DNA from: Adineta vaga | Lineage: Eukaryota > Rotifera | Direction of reading: 5' to 3' | Assembly: GCA_021613535.1 (NCBI GenBank) | Contig: CP075493.1 | Span: forward strand, 17,918,001-17,982,000 | Length of the DNA stretch: 64,000 nucleotides | In this document: positions 11,338-23,183 of the stretch, piece by piece | How the letters are laid out: each line of letters starts with the position of its first letter | Numbering within the stretch: position 1 is the first letter of the stretch | The notes under the pieces: model-generated | Databases searched by the model: none | Seen by the model: the letters and a program-made list of their open reading frames with translations, nothing else | What the model was told of the DNA's origin: nothing | Translations under genes and position numbers: made by a program

Positions 11338-12151
11338 AATTTAATCATTAATTATTCACTATGTATAGCAAAATCTAGAATAACAAATTGAATTCATGAT
11401 ACATCAACAATAAAAAACAAATCACAAGAAATGAAATATTTTTTCCATTATTACTTTCACACGTGTAATATTTGTATAAAATATCTCACAACGATTAACT
11501 TAGTATTCTGATGAAAGCAATTAATGTCTATTGAATTTCGTTTCCTACCATTTTCTATGCATAAACTTCAGATTTAAAAAAATAGTTTTGAGTGACGATC
11601 AATTAGAACTTATTCGAATGAAACTTGATACATTTGTACGTATAGTATTATAAATAAAAGTACACATCTCTTTATTTGAATGAGACAGATAACATTGATT
11701 TTCACTGATGAAAATATAATGATCTTTTGCTTTGTATTTAATGTTTATCGGAATACAGAACGTGATTTGGACTGAAAAGAAAATTCTCTTGTCTGATCAC
11801 GATATGCATTTTTTACGGTTATGCTGAACATCGTTGCTTTTGTAATGTAGAAGCACATAGTTATCTTATTGACTTTGAACATTAAATAGTCAAATTAATA
11901 AACTAAACGTGAAAGGAAGGAAAGAAAAGAATATTAAGCTAAATATATATAACTATCAAGCCCTTTTCTTTCTACTTATACTGTTTCCGTCCATGTTGTA
12001 TAATGTATGTATTTGACCACGAGATATCCCTAGATTTAATTATTTTTTCTTTACCTCGTTTCGACGTTTCTCTTTTTTAAAATTCCTTAATCATATCTAT
12101 CGTGTTGAACGTTGAACATACGCTATTACTACTCTATTAACTATATACAAT

Positions 12152-13714
12152 ATGTCTCTTTGTAATGTACCACAGTTGCAAGAATTATATTTCCATCCTT
12201 GGAAATTACCCTCGGAAACATCAACATTAGTTGATGATCAATTTTATTCTTTTATCGAATATATGGCTGGTTCAACACTATCAAATTTACTTCGAGTACA
12301 AGAAATAAATTCTGATCCAATTCTTTTATTAACAGCAGATGTTTTTGAATATTTGTTTTTAAAAATCAATGATCCTCAAACTGATTTATTACGTCAAGAC
12401 ACACTTTTACAGATGGATAATAATACTTCAGTTGTCAAAAGTGCTAATCGCACAAAAATTAATTGTTTACTCGGTATCTTGAAGATAGCAAGTGATCGTG
12501 TACATAGAGAAGGACAACGAATTGCAACAAACAACAGATCAATTATTCTTTATTTACAACTCCATCAGCAACACCAGCTATACCAACTACTAATACATGT
12601 ACTACTCTTACAGTTAACCCTTAAAAGCCGAAGAGGGTTCCTGTGAAATTTTATAAGAATAAATAGCATAAATAGACTTTTGAGACCCTCAATATGCACA
12701 AACTGTGGTCAAAACTGCGGGTTGGGACAACAAAGTTTTCCCACCCAGATGACCTGGGTGAAGTATGATTTTTGTAATTTTTTGCCTGGGTGGGTCTGTA
12801 GGATGGTTCAGAATCATTATAAGTTCATTCTGATAATATTTTAAGATATCTACAATTATATATTAAACCAAAAATCGAAAATAACCGTGCTAACTATGCC
12901 TAAAAGAACCTCAAAAATAGCACTTTTTCCAACCGTCAAAATATTTTATCAGAAGAGTTAAAAATGTGGAAAGTTGTTTTATTCTATAGTTTACAATTAT
13001 ATCTCACGATTTCACTCAAAATTTAGATTGTATATATGAATGGATAGGAGAAAATGAGAAAAACCCACGTAACGATCTGTCCTGAAAAATTCTAAATTTG
13101 CAAAGCAATATTTAAGTATTTGACGACCGTTTTAGCATATTATTTTTCTATGGTGCTCTTGCCTTGACTGTCTTCGTCAGAAAAAAACAATAGCTTTCAT
13201 AGAAAAGATTCAATTTTTTCGTTTTATAGCGATTAATGCAATGTCCTCTGGAGAGGACAGTCGGCTTTTAAGGGTTAATGATGAACGAAGCCATTTATTG
13301 AAATGCATCGATGATTGGTCATCTTTAAATGATACGCTTTTGAATCTGAAAAATTTTAAATTAAAAGAAGGTTCTAATTTTAAATTAAACGTAAAGACAG
13401 GTACTAATGGTATTCAAGCATCAATTGAATGTCAATGTAAATCAATTATCACATTGGGAAAACATCAAAATAGATTAATACCATCGAATTTTTATCGGCA
13501 TTTAAAATCACCGGGTTGTAAACACATCAATCGTTTATTGAAGGAGCAGGAATCTGAAGAAACGAATAGAAACAATTCTTATTCAACATCAACATCATCA
13601 TCAAGTTAACTTATTAATAATAATTCACAATCGTCTACAGCTGTTGTTCCTAATCGTAAACGTACATTTGGATCGGTACATGATATCAATAGTCAAAAAC
13701 AACGAAAGAATTGA
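12152..13714 (+). pseudogene. Uncharacterised gene with Cys/His domain, split by a piggyBac-like MITE
   Basis: I do not know the family's function. The N-terminal part (QELYFHPWKLPSETSTLVDD, then SFIEYMAGSTLSNLLRVQEI) runs from the ATG at 12152. Near 12535 the frame slips by one base into a Thr/Pro-rich linker (TTPSATPAIPTT). A 657-bp insert at a TTAA then splits it, and the frame resumes at 13275 (NDERSHLLKCIDDWSSLNDT). The C-terminal part has a possible zinc-binding set, IECQCK...SNFYRHLKSPGCKHI. An in-frame TAA at 13607 precedes a further open stretch ending in a basic tail (VVPNRKRTF, stop at 13712), so the end is also damaged. Three lesions make it a pseudogene. The divergent paralogue fragment at 11182-11337 is its closest relative here. 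Confidence 0.65.
12618..13274. mobile_element. piggyBac-like MITE at a TTAA target, 657 bp
   Basis: TTAA at 12614-12617 and at 13275-13278 flank an insert whose ends are inverted copies starting CCCTTAAAAGCCGA. TTAA duplication and CCC-starting ends are the hallmarks of piggyBac elements. No transposase frame is present. Removing the insert and one TTAA rejoins the linker and NDERSH frames of the host gene (GTT AAT GAT), which confirms the boundaries. Confidence 0.88.
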
Positions 13715-14154
13715 CATTATTGACAAATTTTTATGTGATAGCTATACTATATTGTTCTATTTTGGATCATAGTTTGTATTGTATAATTTAATCATTTTTT
13801 GATGTAGATATTTTTTTCTTTTTTTGTGTATGACATATTTTATCAATTATATGGTACTTTAACCTTTATTTACAAACTACATTATTAGCACTTTTTTAGG
13901 ATATAAATATGTGGACAAATTTAACCATAGAAAGAAACCAAATATTTTTCTTCATTCGAAATATATTCTATACTAAACTTTATTCTCTACATTAAAGAAT
14001 TCACGCTTTTTTAAATAATACTTTTGTAAAAAGTATCCTCGTATTAACAATGCGTTTTTATATATACTTATACAGAAGAAACTTTTATGTAATTATGAAT
14101 TTTTTTTATAGTATCATTCATTATACTTAAATAAAGTGATTAGATTTGGTCATT

Positions 14155-14262
14155 GTTTGATTAATAGTGATTACTAGTGATTAATATTGATTACTGGTGA
14201 TTACTAGTGATTAATATTGATTACTGTTGATTATCAGTGATTAGGATGATTAGTGGATTTGT
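14155..14262. repeat. TGATTA-rich short tandem repeat
   Basis: About ten copies of variants of GTGATTACTA and TTGATTAATA with a roughly 10-bp period. Simple low-complexity repeat. Confidence 0.8.
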
Positions 14263-14484
14263 AATCAGCTGTTTCCCCCTTGACCGCTCCTCAGGGTTCG
14301 CTTGGTCAAAAATGACTATTTTTTCGCTTACTCATCTATTTATTGACGGATAGTTCTCATCTTCGAACTCGACCAAGATATTGATGAGACTAAACTGTGC
14401 AAAAAATTTCACCATTATCTGGCTCTTCGATCGGAAGTTATCGTGTAAACGGACGAACGGACGGACACACAGATCGATTCTATA

Positions 14485-14507
14485 GTGTACTCACTTTTTG
14501 AGTACAC
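14485..14507. repeat. Perfect 9-bp hairpin
   Basis: GTGTACTCA and TGAGTACAC flank the loop CTTTT. It follows an ACGGACGGACACAC tract that resembles a repeat-element tail. It may mark the end of an unrecognised element. Confidence 0.6.
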
Positions 14508-14650
14508 AATAATCTTGTGATCACCATTAAAAAAGGTTTTTGTCTTTGTTTATTTTCTCAAGATAAATCAATAAAATATTAAATTATGTTGTTCTGTAGT
14601 ACTCGTCGTAAGCTATCTGTTAGTATATAAAACATCTTGGAAGTAACATA

Positions 14651-15019
14651 CTCGAGCAGACAAGAATTGCCAAACACGCGTGTAAACGCCCAAAAAAGTG
14701 TGTGAAAATCAAAGAAAGTGGGCGCGTTTTGCCTGCAATCGCGGTCCCCGATTGTGAGTGAACACGGCTATTTTTCACGAATTTTGTGCGTTTACTTCCG
14801 TGTAAACGTGTCTTTGGTCAAAAGATGTGTGTAAAGACGTAAAAATAAACACTAATAGTGACCACACTTTCTGCGCACGGGATATTAACAATAATGCCAG
14901 AGAAACTTCTCATCTGTAAAAAATGCGGCTACTATTAGTGTTTATTTTTACGTCTTTACACACATCTTTTGACCAAAGACACGTTTACACGCGTGTTTGG
15001 CAATTCTTGTCTGCTCGGG
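14651..15019. mobile_element. Palindromic MITE with TA target duplication
   Basis: The ends at 14651-14688 and 14982-15019 are inverted copies (C(T/C)CGAGCAGACAAG...) flanked by TA at 14649-14650 and 15020-15021. A second, inner inverted repeat pairs about 14805-14857 with 14932-14986. There is no coding capacity. The TA flanks suggest a Tc1/mariner-type mobiliser. Confidence 0.75.
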
Positions 15020-15497
15020 TATCTAAACCGATATATTTACACAGCAAGATGTGCGAGTTTTTTTGCAAACACCTGTAAATTTTTGTAAATAAATTCAAAA
15101 AAGTAACCCAATATCTTTACGAATTCTCCTAGTACATTATCTGACGAAAAAAAGTCAACTAGAAATGTCAATGATTCATGACTATGGGTACACTCAATTC
15201 AGCTCATGAACCGACTCAAACGTTCTTTAGAACTGTTAAATTCGTTCGATTCGAATGAACTGAACTGGTCGATCAGTTCTTCTGAAAGAACTGAATGTTA
15301 ACATCAATTCAGTTCAAAAGAGCTGAACTGTTTGACCAGTTCTTTTGAAAGAACTGAATGTTAACATCAGTTCAGTTCAAATGAGCTGAACTGTAGAAAA
15401 AGTTCATCTCGTTCGAAAGAACTGCTGAGTGTCTTCAAATGCTTTAATACAGCGTATCCTTTAGTCCTCTAGTCCTACTATATGGGATACTTATTGG

Positions 15498-15910
15498 CAG
15501 GGGTGGCGCGACCGGGGGGGTGTCGGGGGCGTGACACCCCCTCAATCTTTGGAAATTTTGTGTTTTTGCTCGATAAAATTGTGAAATATTACCCGTTTCG
15601 CGCAAAAACTGGTTGAGGAGGAGCACAGCTTTTTTTTTTACTCACCAGTTTTGGTTTTCTGGAAAACTTTTTGTAATCCGAAGGAAAAAATTTCCGTAAA
15701 TCGCAAAATTTCTGAAAATTTTTGGACAAATAGCATTTTTTTCCTATTTCTCTTTTTTTAGAATACCCTGCCTGCTTTAACTTCTTCGTGCCGCCACTGT
15801 TTTTTACTAGAAAAATTTCCGACACTCCATAAAAAAATCGCAAAATTCGACATTCTACTGTAAAAAATCTCTTACATCCCCCCAATGTTGGCTGACTCGC
15901 GCCACCCCTG
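15498..15910. mobile_element. hAT MITE, 413 bp, nested
   Basis: The ends are CAGGGGTGGCGCGA and its inverse, typical of hAT elements. The flanks CTTATTGG (15490-15497) and CTCATTGG (15911-15918) are an 8-bp target duplication with one later mismatch. It sits just inside the left arm of the 15183-18742 element. Open frames inside it are not gene-like. Confidence 0.85.
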
Positions 15911-16020
15911 CTCATTGGTCCTCGAAAGCATGTTCCCTGGATTGAAAGGAGGGTGTATACGGGAAAAAATGGCAATGCGTTTCTATGTATATCTGTCGCA
16001 GGTCGACGGTCCTAAAAGAA

Positions 16021-16170
16021 AAAAAATCGACCAATCGGATTTCGACATCATAAAAACCGACCAATCAGGTATCGACATCATAAAAATTGACCAATCAGAT
16101 TTCGACATCATAAAAACTAACCAATCAGATATCAGAAATGTAAAAACTGACCAATCTAATTTTTGTATCT
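16021..16170. repeat. 33-bp tandem repeat, about 4.5 copies
   Basis: Units of 33 bp with GACCAATCAGATTTCGACAT and CATAAAAA recur with increasing decay to the right. Because 33 is divisible by three, the array stays open in several frames and mimics an 11-residue protein repeat. I see no sign that it is translated. Confidence 0.85.
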
Positions 16171-18430
16171 GAAAAGTTGTGGTGATACGAATGAGAATTG
16201 ATAATATCACTCTAACTAAACGAATCACAAAGGTCCATGTGTTCACAACCTCAGGATAAGCAGTTATGCGTTGTTTCGTTGTTAGGAATGCGTGGTTGAG
16301 AAGACGCGGTCGCGAAACGGGAAGCCGGTTTATCCGTAGCAAGGCGTCATGACCGCGGTCGGGAGTCGTGGGCCAGAGAGACGTTGATGACAGGCTGCTC
16401 AATAGTAGATATAACGCTTAATAAGGGGCAGTTTAACAAAAGATCAAGGTAACGCATCTCTGATTAAGTGTTATTTGCATGCCTTCAACTGTAAGTGAGG
16501 ACATTTACAGGAAGAAAAGTAAAAATGCATTTATATGTATGCTTAGATATATGTCGCAGGTCAGATATCATGGTGCAGAAAAATTGACGAATTAATCACT
16601 GACTGAGAACCATAAAACCAAAATAGTCTCATACGAGGGTTATAACAGCTGTACAGTTTGGCTTAGCGGCTAATAAAACAGAATAGTTATGTAAAAAAGG
16701 GGGAAGAGTCGGAGCGGCTAGTCATGAGTAGCGCCCCTACGACTAGCGACTCCGAGCAGTACGTTTTGTTACGTTGATGAAAAAAATTGAAGGTTCCGCT
16801 TCAAATTCATATACAACTCTGGTATTTCCTAGCATTCACGCTTGTTTCATATAATAAACACATGTTTTAAATGAAACGATAAAGATAATTGTTCGGTGCA
16901 GATTATCGTTCCGTGAAAATAGTGATTATCATTTAACAACATTAGATAAATAAGAGCGGTAGTATCAACTTCTAAAATTCGTTCTTGTAAGAATGTAAGT
17001 ACGAATGACGATAGTGCATTAGACGGTATTTCTATGCGAATGTTTCTATTTTTTCCGGAAGAAATGCACTTTAATATTATTTTATATTTAATCAATTATT
17101 CAGTTGAGGATCAAGCGAGTCAGCCTCGACGCGGATTACCTGTTCTTTCTGTTTTGGTTGAATAAATAGGTGGTGTGTATTTGTATCTAAAAGTGCGGGT
17201 TTTGTGCAGAAGAAATAAAAGAAAGCACAGAACTATCAGTCAGAAGTGCTCAAATACGATTACAAATTGTATTGTTGATTTGTATACAGTGTATATGTAT
17301 ATACATATCAAGTCTATCGTTTTATAATTCCATGTACTGACATTTTTCATATTATTTTCTGACCAATGAGTGAAGTGCGAATGCATAGTTAATCAGATAA
17401 TATGTATTTGCTAGATTTTCCTGTAAGACAAGGAGGATGACGCATATAAGAAAAAGTAACGGATCTAAGTAGGATTGTTTGCGGTATCGATATTCATAGA
17501 GTCAGCTTTGAAAATAAATATATAGAAATACGAATGGAAATAAAACCATAGATAGATTTTTTACTTATAATTTTAAGGTATCATTCCATACGCAAAATAC
17601 AGCTATTGAGAAGTCTCGAAGCATAAAAGTGAAGAAACTTTACTCGACAGTTCAGTTCAGTTCCTACGCAATCGTACATGTTGTTACTGGCAGCTTAGTA
17701 GTATTCCATCACAGACTATGATAGGTAGCTTTTTTTCTTATCGTTGCGACTGGAACATAGAACAAAATATTGCTACGTGTTTTCAACTCCAACTATTATT
17801 CACATATAACATAGCACTTTCTGTCGTGGTTTTTGGAATTTGTTTTTCGACTTAATTATTTAAAGTTACTGTATGCACGTCCTTCCACTGTCATCAGATT
17901 ATTTATCAACGCCTTCCTTTTTATCTTCTAAAAGTATTCAATCATGAATAGTCAGTTCACTTGTAAACAGAGAGCCATACAAAATTTGCCAGAATTGACA
18001 AAGATATCATCTACATACAATTAATAATCTTACAAACATATTACAATAAACCCTCGATTACGTGCCATAGATAAGATAATCTGAAATTCACTTACGAAAA
18101 CATTGACAAAAAATATATACATCCTCAGCTGATTCATATTAAACAACAGATTCAACGCTAATTACACCTTGGCAAATGATTAACATCTGTTATTTAACTT
18201 CGTCGACCTACCAAAATTTCTCACAGAAGCTAACGACGTCAAATCCAAGGCATCATTTCGATAATCAGAATTACTTAGTAACAGATTTCAAGATTGCCTG
18301 TTGTAACACAAATTCCATCTACATGAAAAAGCTTCAATCAATTTAGATAGTACTACAGACCATTCATTAAAATATATTGATACTATTAGATTTCGAGAAT
18401 CTAAGAGTGTTCCGTTATTATGGGACTTGA
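16171..18430. other. Interior of the hAT-like element, no genes seen
   Basis: AT-rich DNA without a recognisable protein or tandem array. A short imperfect hairpin lies near 16710-16755 (GGCTAGTC pairing with GACTAGC). Open frames here are short and lack codon structure. Confidence 0.4.
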
Positions 18431-18742
18431 GAACCTAGAGTATCTTCATACAGTAGGACTAGAGGACCCAATGATGCCTCATATAATAACACTTGAAGAC
18501 ACTCAGTAGTTCTTCCAGAAGAACTGATCGAACAGTTCAGTTCAGTTGAACTGAATTGATGTTAACATTCAGTTCTTTCAGAAGAACTGAACTGATGTTA
18601 ACATTCAGTTCTTTCAGAAGAACTGAACTGATGTTAACATTCAGTTCTTTCAGAAGAACTGATCGAACAGTTCAGTTCTTTTGAACTAAACTGTTTGAGA
18701 AGTGAGCGGTTCTGAACTTGAGCTGAACTTTGTAGACCCCTA

Positions 18743-19380
18743 TTCATGACTGAAAATGGGTGCTGACATCTATTTTTGACTAGCAACAATTGAAAAATAA
18801 ATATGACAGAAATATTATAAAACAATTCTTTATTGAAACTATTTTTTTTGATAAAAGCTGGTTTCATGATGATGGTGGCGCTATAATAAACGCCTTTTTT
18901 ACATAATATTTCGTGGAAAAAGATGGAATTTATGATAACTCTTTGGTTATATTTGCAAGATGAAAAATAAAATTACGAATATTTTAATTCAGGTGTTTTC
19001 TTTATTTTTTAAAAATTTCAGCTTTTGATTTTGAGTTCTATCAAAGTGCATAAGTGTATTTCTTGACTGCCCACCAACTGCATTTTCATCTGTATGTGAT
19101 AACTGACTATTCGTGAACTTTTAAGAATTTAGAAATATTTTTAAAATTCCTAAAAAAAATATTCATAAAGTGATGAGCAAAAAAATTTGAACTTTCAAAA
19201 AATTGAGGTGTTGTAGTTTCATCGAGTTATATCTCAGCCTAATTAATAGAACATAAGGAAACGAATCCTTGATTAAATGAAATCTAATAATTGGTATTTT
19301 CTAAATAGATGTCTCGTTATTCCAAGCGATAACTCATTTTTAAGTAGGTATGTAATCTAACAATGAATTAAGTGCTAACA
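18743..19380. other. AT-rich stretch, nothing recognised
   Basis: After the target duplication of the hAT-like element this region shows no gene and no clear repeat. Confidence 0.3.
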
Positions 19381-20676
19381 GGTGGGACAAAAGCCTTGCA
19401 TTATGTATGTATTTTGTATAACTCTGCGATGGAGTATGATAGCGATATGAACTTTTTTTCTTGTTAGAAAGAACAGTCTCTGATACAAAAGTGTATAAAA
19501 GAAAATACTTGAAAAAGCTTTTTGAAGATCACAAAACTTTTATAACATGATGAGGTGAAAAAATCGGTGTGAAGCTAGCAAGACGAGCTAGCACGATGAA
19601 ACAGATATTTAGCTAAAAAATTTTTTTAGAAATAAGTCCATAAAAACTAGTCCATTCGATTTAGAATTTAATTTTGCATCGAATGGTGATACTTTTATTC
19701 ATGGGACAAACTTTGGGAAAATGCTAATTGGATTTTCTTTGCCTATATAGGAGAAGAACAAAGGTGTAGGTAAAAATTTTCCGAAGTTTGTCCCATGAAT
19801 AAAAGTATCACCATTCGATGCAGAATTAAATTCTGAATCGAATGGACTAGTTCGTATGGACGGGACATATTTCTAAAAAAACTTTTCAGCTAAAACTCTG
19901 TTTCGTCGTGCTAGCTCGTTGTGCTAGCTTCACACCAATGGTGAAAAATGCTTCAGCAACGTTTTCTGACTCAGAAAATCTCGGTAAATTTCGACAGGTT
20001 ACCTTACTACTCATGTAACCAGAATTTTAATATACTAGGAAATGCGTGTTATTGCTGTACAAGAAAAGAAATCTTCTTCACAATTTATCAAGAATAAGAT
20101 TACAGATTCAAAAGAATTTATGGAATATCGACTTTGTATGTCTGTTAATAGTGCTTGGAAAATTTAGCTTTAATCTAAGAAACAGACTATCAAAAGATTT
20201 GTGTTCTGTACGGAAAAGAAACATCACTGAGTCCACTACCAAATGTCATTGTTTGTTAAAGAAGGTAGCGCTGTTGTAGGATAAACAAACAATAGTTTGT
20301 TTTTATAATGAAAAATTTTAGGGGAACAACTAATATTTCCAGTAAATTTGCTTTCTGTTCATAGTCTTATCCGATATACCAATTAATTCAGTGTTATATG
20401 AAAGCCTTCACTACAACGAACAACTGCGAAAGCCCGTGATAAAATAGCTAAAATAACATTTTTTGGATACAAAGTGCCAAATGTTGTAGAATCATTTTTC
20501 ACCTCATCATTTTATAAAAGTTTTGTGATCTTCAAATAGCTTTTCCACGCATTGTCTTTTATACATTTTTTTACCAGAGACTTTGTTCTTTTTAACAAAA
20601 AAAAAGTTCAACTCGCTATCATGCTTCGTCGCAGAGTTATACAAAATACATAATTAATGCAGAGCTTTTGCCCAAT
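19381..20676. mobile_element. Element with about 180-bp inverted ends
   Basis: The arm 19381-19557 (GGACAAAAGCCTTGCATTAT ... GATGAGGTG) is repeated inverted at 20500-20676 with scattered mismatches. The similarity resumes past the nested palindrome at 19566-19936, so the palindrome inserted into a pre-existing left arm. The interior has no recognisable transposase; a 77-codon frame at 20046-20279 is unconvincing. Confidence 0.7.
19566..19936. mobile_element. Palindromic MITE, about 160-bp arms
   Basis: The ends are GGTGTGAAGCTAGCA and its inverse. The arms share CATCGAATGGTGATACTTTT and CATGGGACAAACTT. GGTGAAAAA stands on both sides, within a few bases of the ends, and may be the target duplication. 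It is nested in the left arm of the 19381-20676 element. Confidence 0.75.
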
Positions 20677-21230
20677 CGTTAATTTCATGTTGGGAAATTG
20701 TTGCCCACTAAACTTCTAATCGCTTGAGATCTATATCCTAGTCTATTTTCTTTTCGCATGCACATGAAGATCTTGGGTTTCTGAATGAAGAATGTGCCAT
20801 GCTAATGACACATCTTGAGACCTGTCTGTTTTAAGAGTGACCAAAAAAGGCTCGCCTACAGTATATTAAATGTTATATTATTCACTTTTTATCTTTGTTG
20901 TTAATTTATATTTAAAATTGAATTTCCTGTTCTTGTCTTTTGTTATTTTTTTAGTTTACGCCTAGGTAAAATCTCGTTTTTCAAAGTTTTTTTCAAATCT
21001 AGCCAACTTTGTCCATTTGTCTGGAAATCCTGGGCATATCACTGTGGGATTTATCATTCTCATCTATATATTTTTATAATAGTAGAATTTCTGCTAACGG
21101 ATGCGCCAGGTAAAATGAGCCCCTCAGTATTGCAGCGATATCTTTTTCAATTTTCATCGGATTGGGCCCATTTTTTTTAAAATTTGGCATCTCGAGCTCT
21201 ACAAACCCCCCTAATTAAATATCTTAATTT

Positions 21231-22591
21231 GTGATCATCGGTCGTTTTCACATAATAAAAAGGAAAGATTTTCAAAATGTTGTACTTTCAAAGTACCAAA
21301 ATGATGATACTCCAAGAGAGATTCATCGTGATTTAAATGGTGGTATTGGATTATCGCAGAGCTGGGCAACTCAATTCAAAAAGGTGTTCAATTCAATTCA
21401 ATTCATTGAACAAAAAAGTCAACTCAATTCAACTCAACTATATGATGTTTCAAAAAATTTCCAACTCAACTCAATTCAATTCAACGGTTTCAAGAAAATG
21501 TTCCCAATTCAATTCGTTCAATTCAAGTATATTGAAAAAATTTTCCCAACTCAATTCAACTCAATTCGTCAACTCCGAAAAAATCCTTCAACTCAATTCA
21601 TTTCAACTCAAGCATTGAATTGAGTTGCCCAGCTCAGGATTATCGACAATCAAGGGGTGGTGCCAGATGGTTCGTCGATGTGGTTCTATCTAACAACGAG
21701 GTGTACGAGGTAATCCACGTATTATTAGGACTGAAGAGAATATTCGAAAGGTCAAAAACCGTTTACGCCAAACTAAAAAAGGAATATAATCGCGGATATT
21801 ATCTAGGGATCTTGGTATTTCTAAAACAAGTATTAGGTGAATATTAAAAGTCCATTTAGGACTGAAGCTCTATAAAAAATTAATCGAACCATTAATTTCC
21901 AATGATCAGAGGATCAAACGGGAACAGTTTACGAACTGGGTTCGAACAAACTTTCGAAAGAAGATACTTTAAAAAAATTTTTTTCTGACGAGAAATTCCT
22001 TCATATCGACGGCTTGTATAACACTCAAAATGATCGAGTGTGGGTAGTAAGTCGTGCTGATGCCGGTTCCAAAGATGACATTAAGCAAAAACGAAAGTTT
22101 GCACAAAAAGTAATGATGTGGCTGGAGGCTGTTCCAAAGGTATCATACCTTTGGTGATCTTTGATAAAGGAACTGTTGATCATGAGTCTTACATCAACAA
22201 AGTTCTTCCTGTAGCCTTGAAGTATACGAATAAAGGTTTTGGTAATAACTGGATCTTTCAACAAGATGTCCCAAAATGACACCAATACCATTTAACTCAA
22301 CAATGGTGTCAAAATAACTTTTCATCATATATTGAAAAAAATCGTTGGCCTCCAAATAGTCCAGATTTAAACTCTTTGGCCTATTCAATTTGGGACGAAC
22401 TGATCAATGTTATGGACCAGAATAAAGTCCAATCAAAAAGAATACTAATTCATCAACTAAAGTCCTCTGTAGAAAAAATTCGTGAATCAGTTGTCTTTAA
22501 AAGTTGCAATGTTTGGAGTAATCGAGTGTACCGCGTTTCTCAAACTCATGGAAATTATTTACGTTACATAAAACAACATATTTTTGTGTAG
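21231..22591 (+). pseudogene. mariner/Tc1-type transposase remnant
   Basis: The N-terminal helix-turn-helix region starts near 21231 (FQNVVLSKYQNDDTPREI) and is cut by a hAT MITE at 21357. Beyond the MITE the frame continues (IKGWCQMVRRCGS) with at least four stops and a frame change. The catalytic core is recognisable: FLHIDGLYNTQNDRVW for the first Asp, NNWIFQQD for the second, and RWPPNSPDLNSLAYSIWDEL for the third, about 33 residues after the second. The end (YLRYIKQHIFV) is at 22591. Stops and shifts make it non-functional. Confidence 0.85.
21357..21637. mobile_element. hAT MITE, 281 bp, inside the mariner
   Basis: The ends are CAGAGCTGGGCAACTCAATT and its inverse (one mismatch). The 8-bp target duplication GATTATCG lies at 21349-21356 and 21638-21645. 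The body is degenerate ACTCAATTCA repeats. A second family member lies at 36596-36927. Confidence 0.9.
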
Positions 22592-22693
22592 CTCGAAAGA
22601 GCGAATTTTAAAAAAAATTAGTACTATGCGATGAAAACTAAATGAGCTATATCTAAAAGACTGAGAGGCTCATTTTACCTGACGCACCCATTA

Positions 22694-23181
22694 CAGTAAA
22701 ACCTCTCTATAGTGGACATCATCGGGACCTTCCAAAAGTGTCCAGTGTAGAGAGGTGTCCACTATATAGAAGTGAGATATTTTGTAGAACAGCTCTTCCA
22801 TAAGCAGTGTAAATATGTTTTGTGTATATCTAAAGGTTCCTAGTAAACGATACAACGCGCTACTGCTTATGATTACTGTTTTTACATTCATTTTTCACTC
22901 TTCATAACTGAATAAATGTCAAAATCTAATCAAATTTTTCTTATGAGCATCAACAGACTTTTCAAAAATCTTCATCGTATAACGCTGTATGCAAATGTCC
23001 ACTATGGAGAGGTACATTTCCTGCAAAAACTAACATTTGGGACTTTTCAAAAGCGTCCACTATACGGGTGTCCACTTTGTAGAGGTTCGATCCCAGCAAA
23101 AAATGCTCCGTTGGACCTCAAAGTGTCCACTATACGGAGGTGTCCGCTATATAGGAGTGTCCACTATGAGGTGTTTTACTG
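22694..23181. mobile_element. pogo-like MITE, 488 bp
   Basis: The ends CAGTAAAACCTC(T/A) and their inverse are flanked by TA. Internal words of the type ATAGTGGACA and GTGTCCACTATA recur several times in both orientations, as is usual for Tigger/pogo-type MITEs. There is no transposase. Confidence 0.85.
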
Positions 23182-23183
23182 TA

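Larger units (their letters stand above)
15183..18742. mobile_element. 3.56-kb hAT-like element with long repeat-built inverted ends
   Basis: The 8-bp sequence TTCATGAC occurs immediately before 15183 (15175-15182) and immediately after 18742 (18743-18750), a perfect target duplication of hAT length. The ends read TA(T/G)GGGT inward. The inverted arms are about 300 bp each (to about 15480 and from about 18440). They are largely made of GAACTGAACTG words: 63-bp units on the left and 36-bp units (gATGTTAACATTCAGTTC) three times on the right. The arms share an inner part ending TCCTCTAGTCCTACT. No transposase was recognised in the interior, which has taken a smaller hAT MITE (15498-15910). Confidence 0.8.
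21098..22691 (+). mobile_element. Dead mariner-type transposon, 1.6 kb
   Basis: Inverted ends of about 100 bp (inward from both sides GG(A/G)TGCG(C/T)CAGGTAAAATG) are flanked by TA at 21096-21097 and 22692-22693. Inside is a decayed transposase, and a 281-bp hAT MITE has landed in it. The right-hand TA is also the left TA of the next element. Confidence 0.85.

Noticed and set aside
14485-14520. Helitron 3' end
   Set aside because: The hairpin is right for one, but no CTRR terminus follows and no Rep/helicase or partner 5' end is seen.
15885-16172. Open frame with an 11-residue repeat (IDQSDFDIIK-like)
   Set aside because: It is produced by a 33-bp tandem DNA repeat that is open in several frames on both strands; its start lies in a MITE.
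21231-21623. 130-codon frame rich in QFNS
   Set aside because: It runs from the mariner N-terminus into the ACTCAATTCA repeats of a hAT MITE; only the first 40 or so codons are real.
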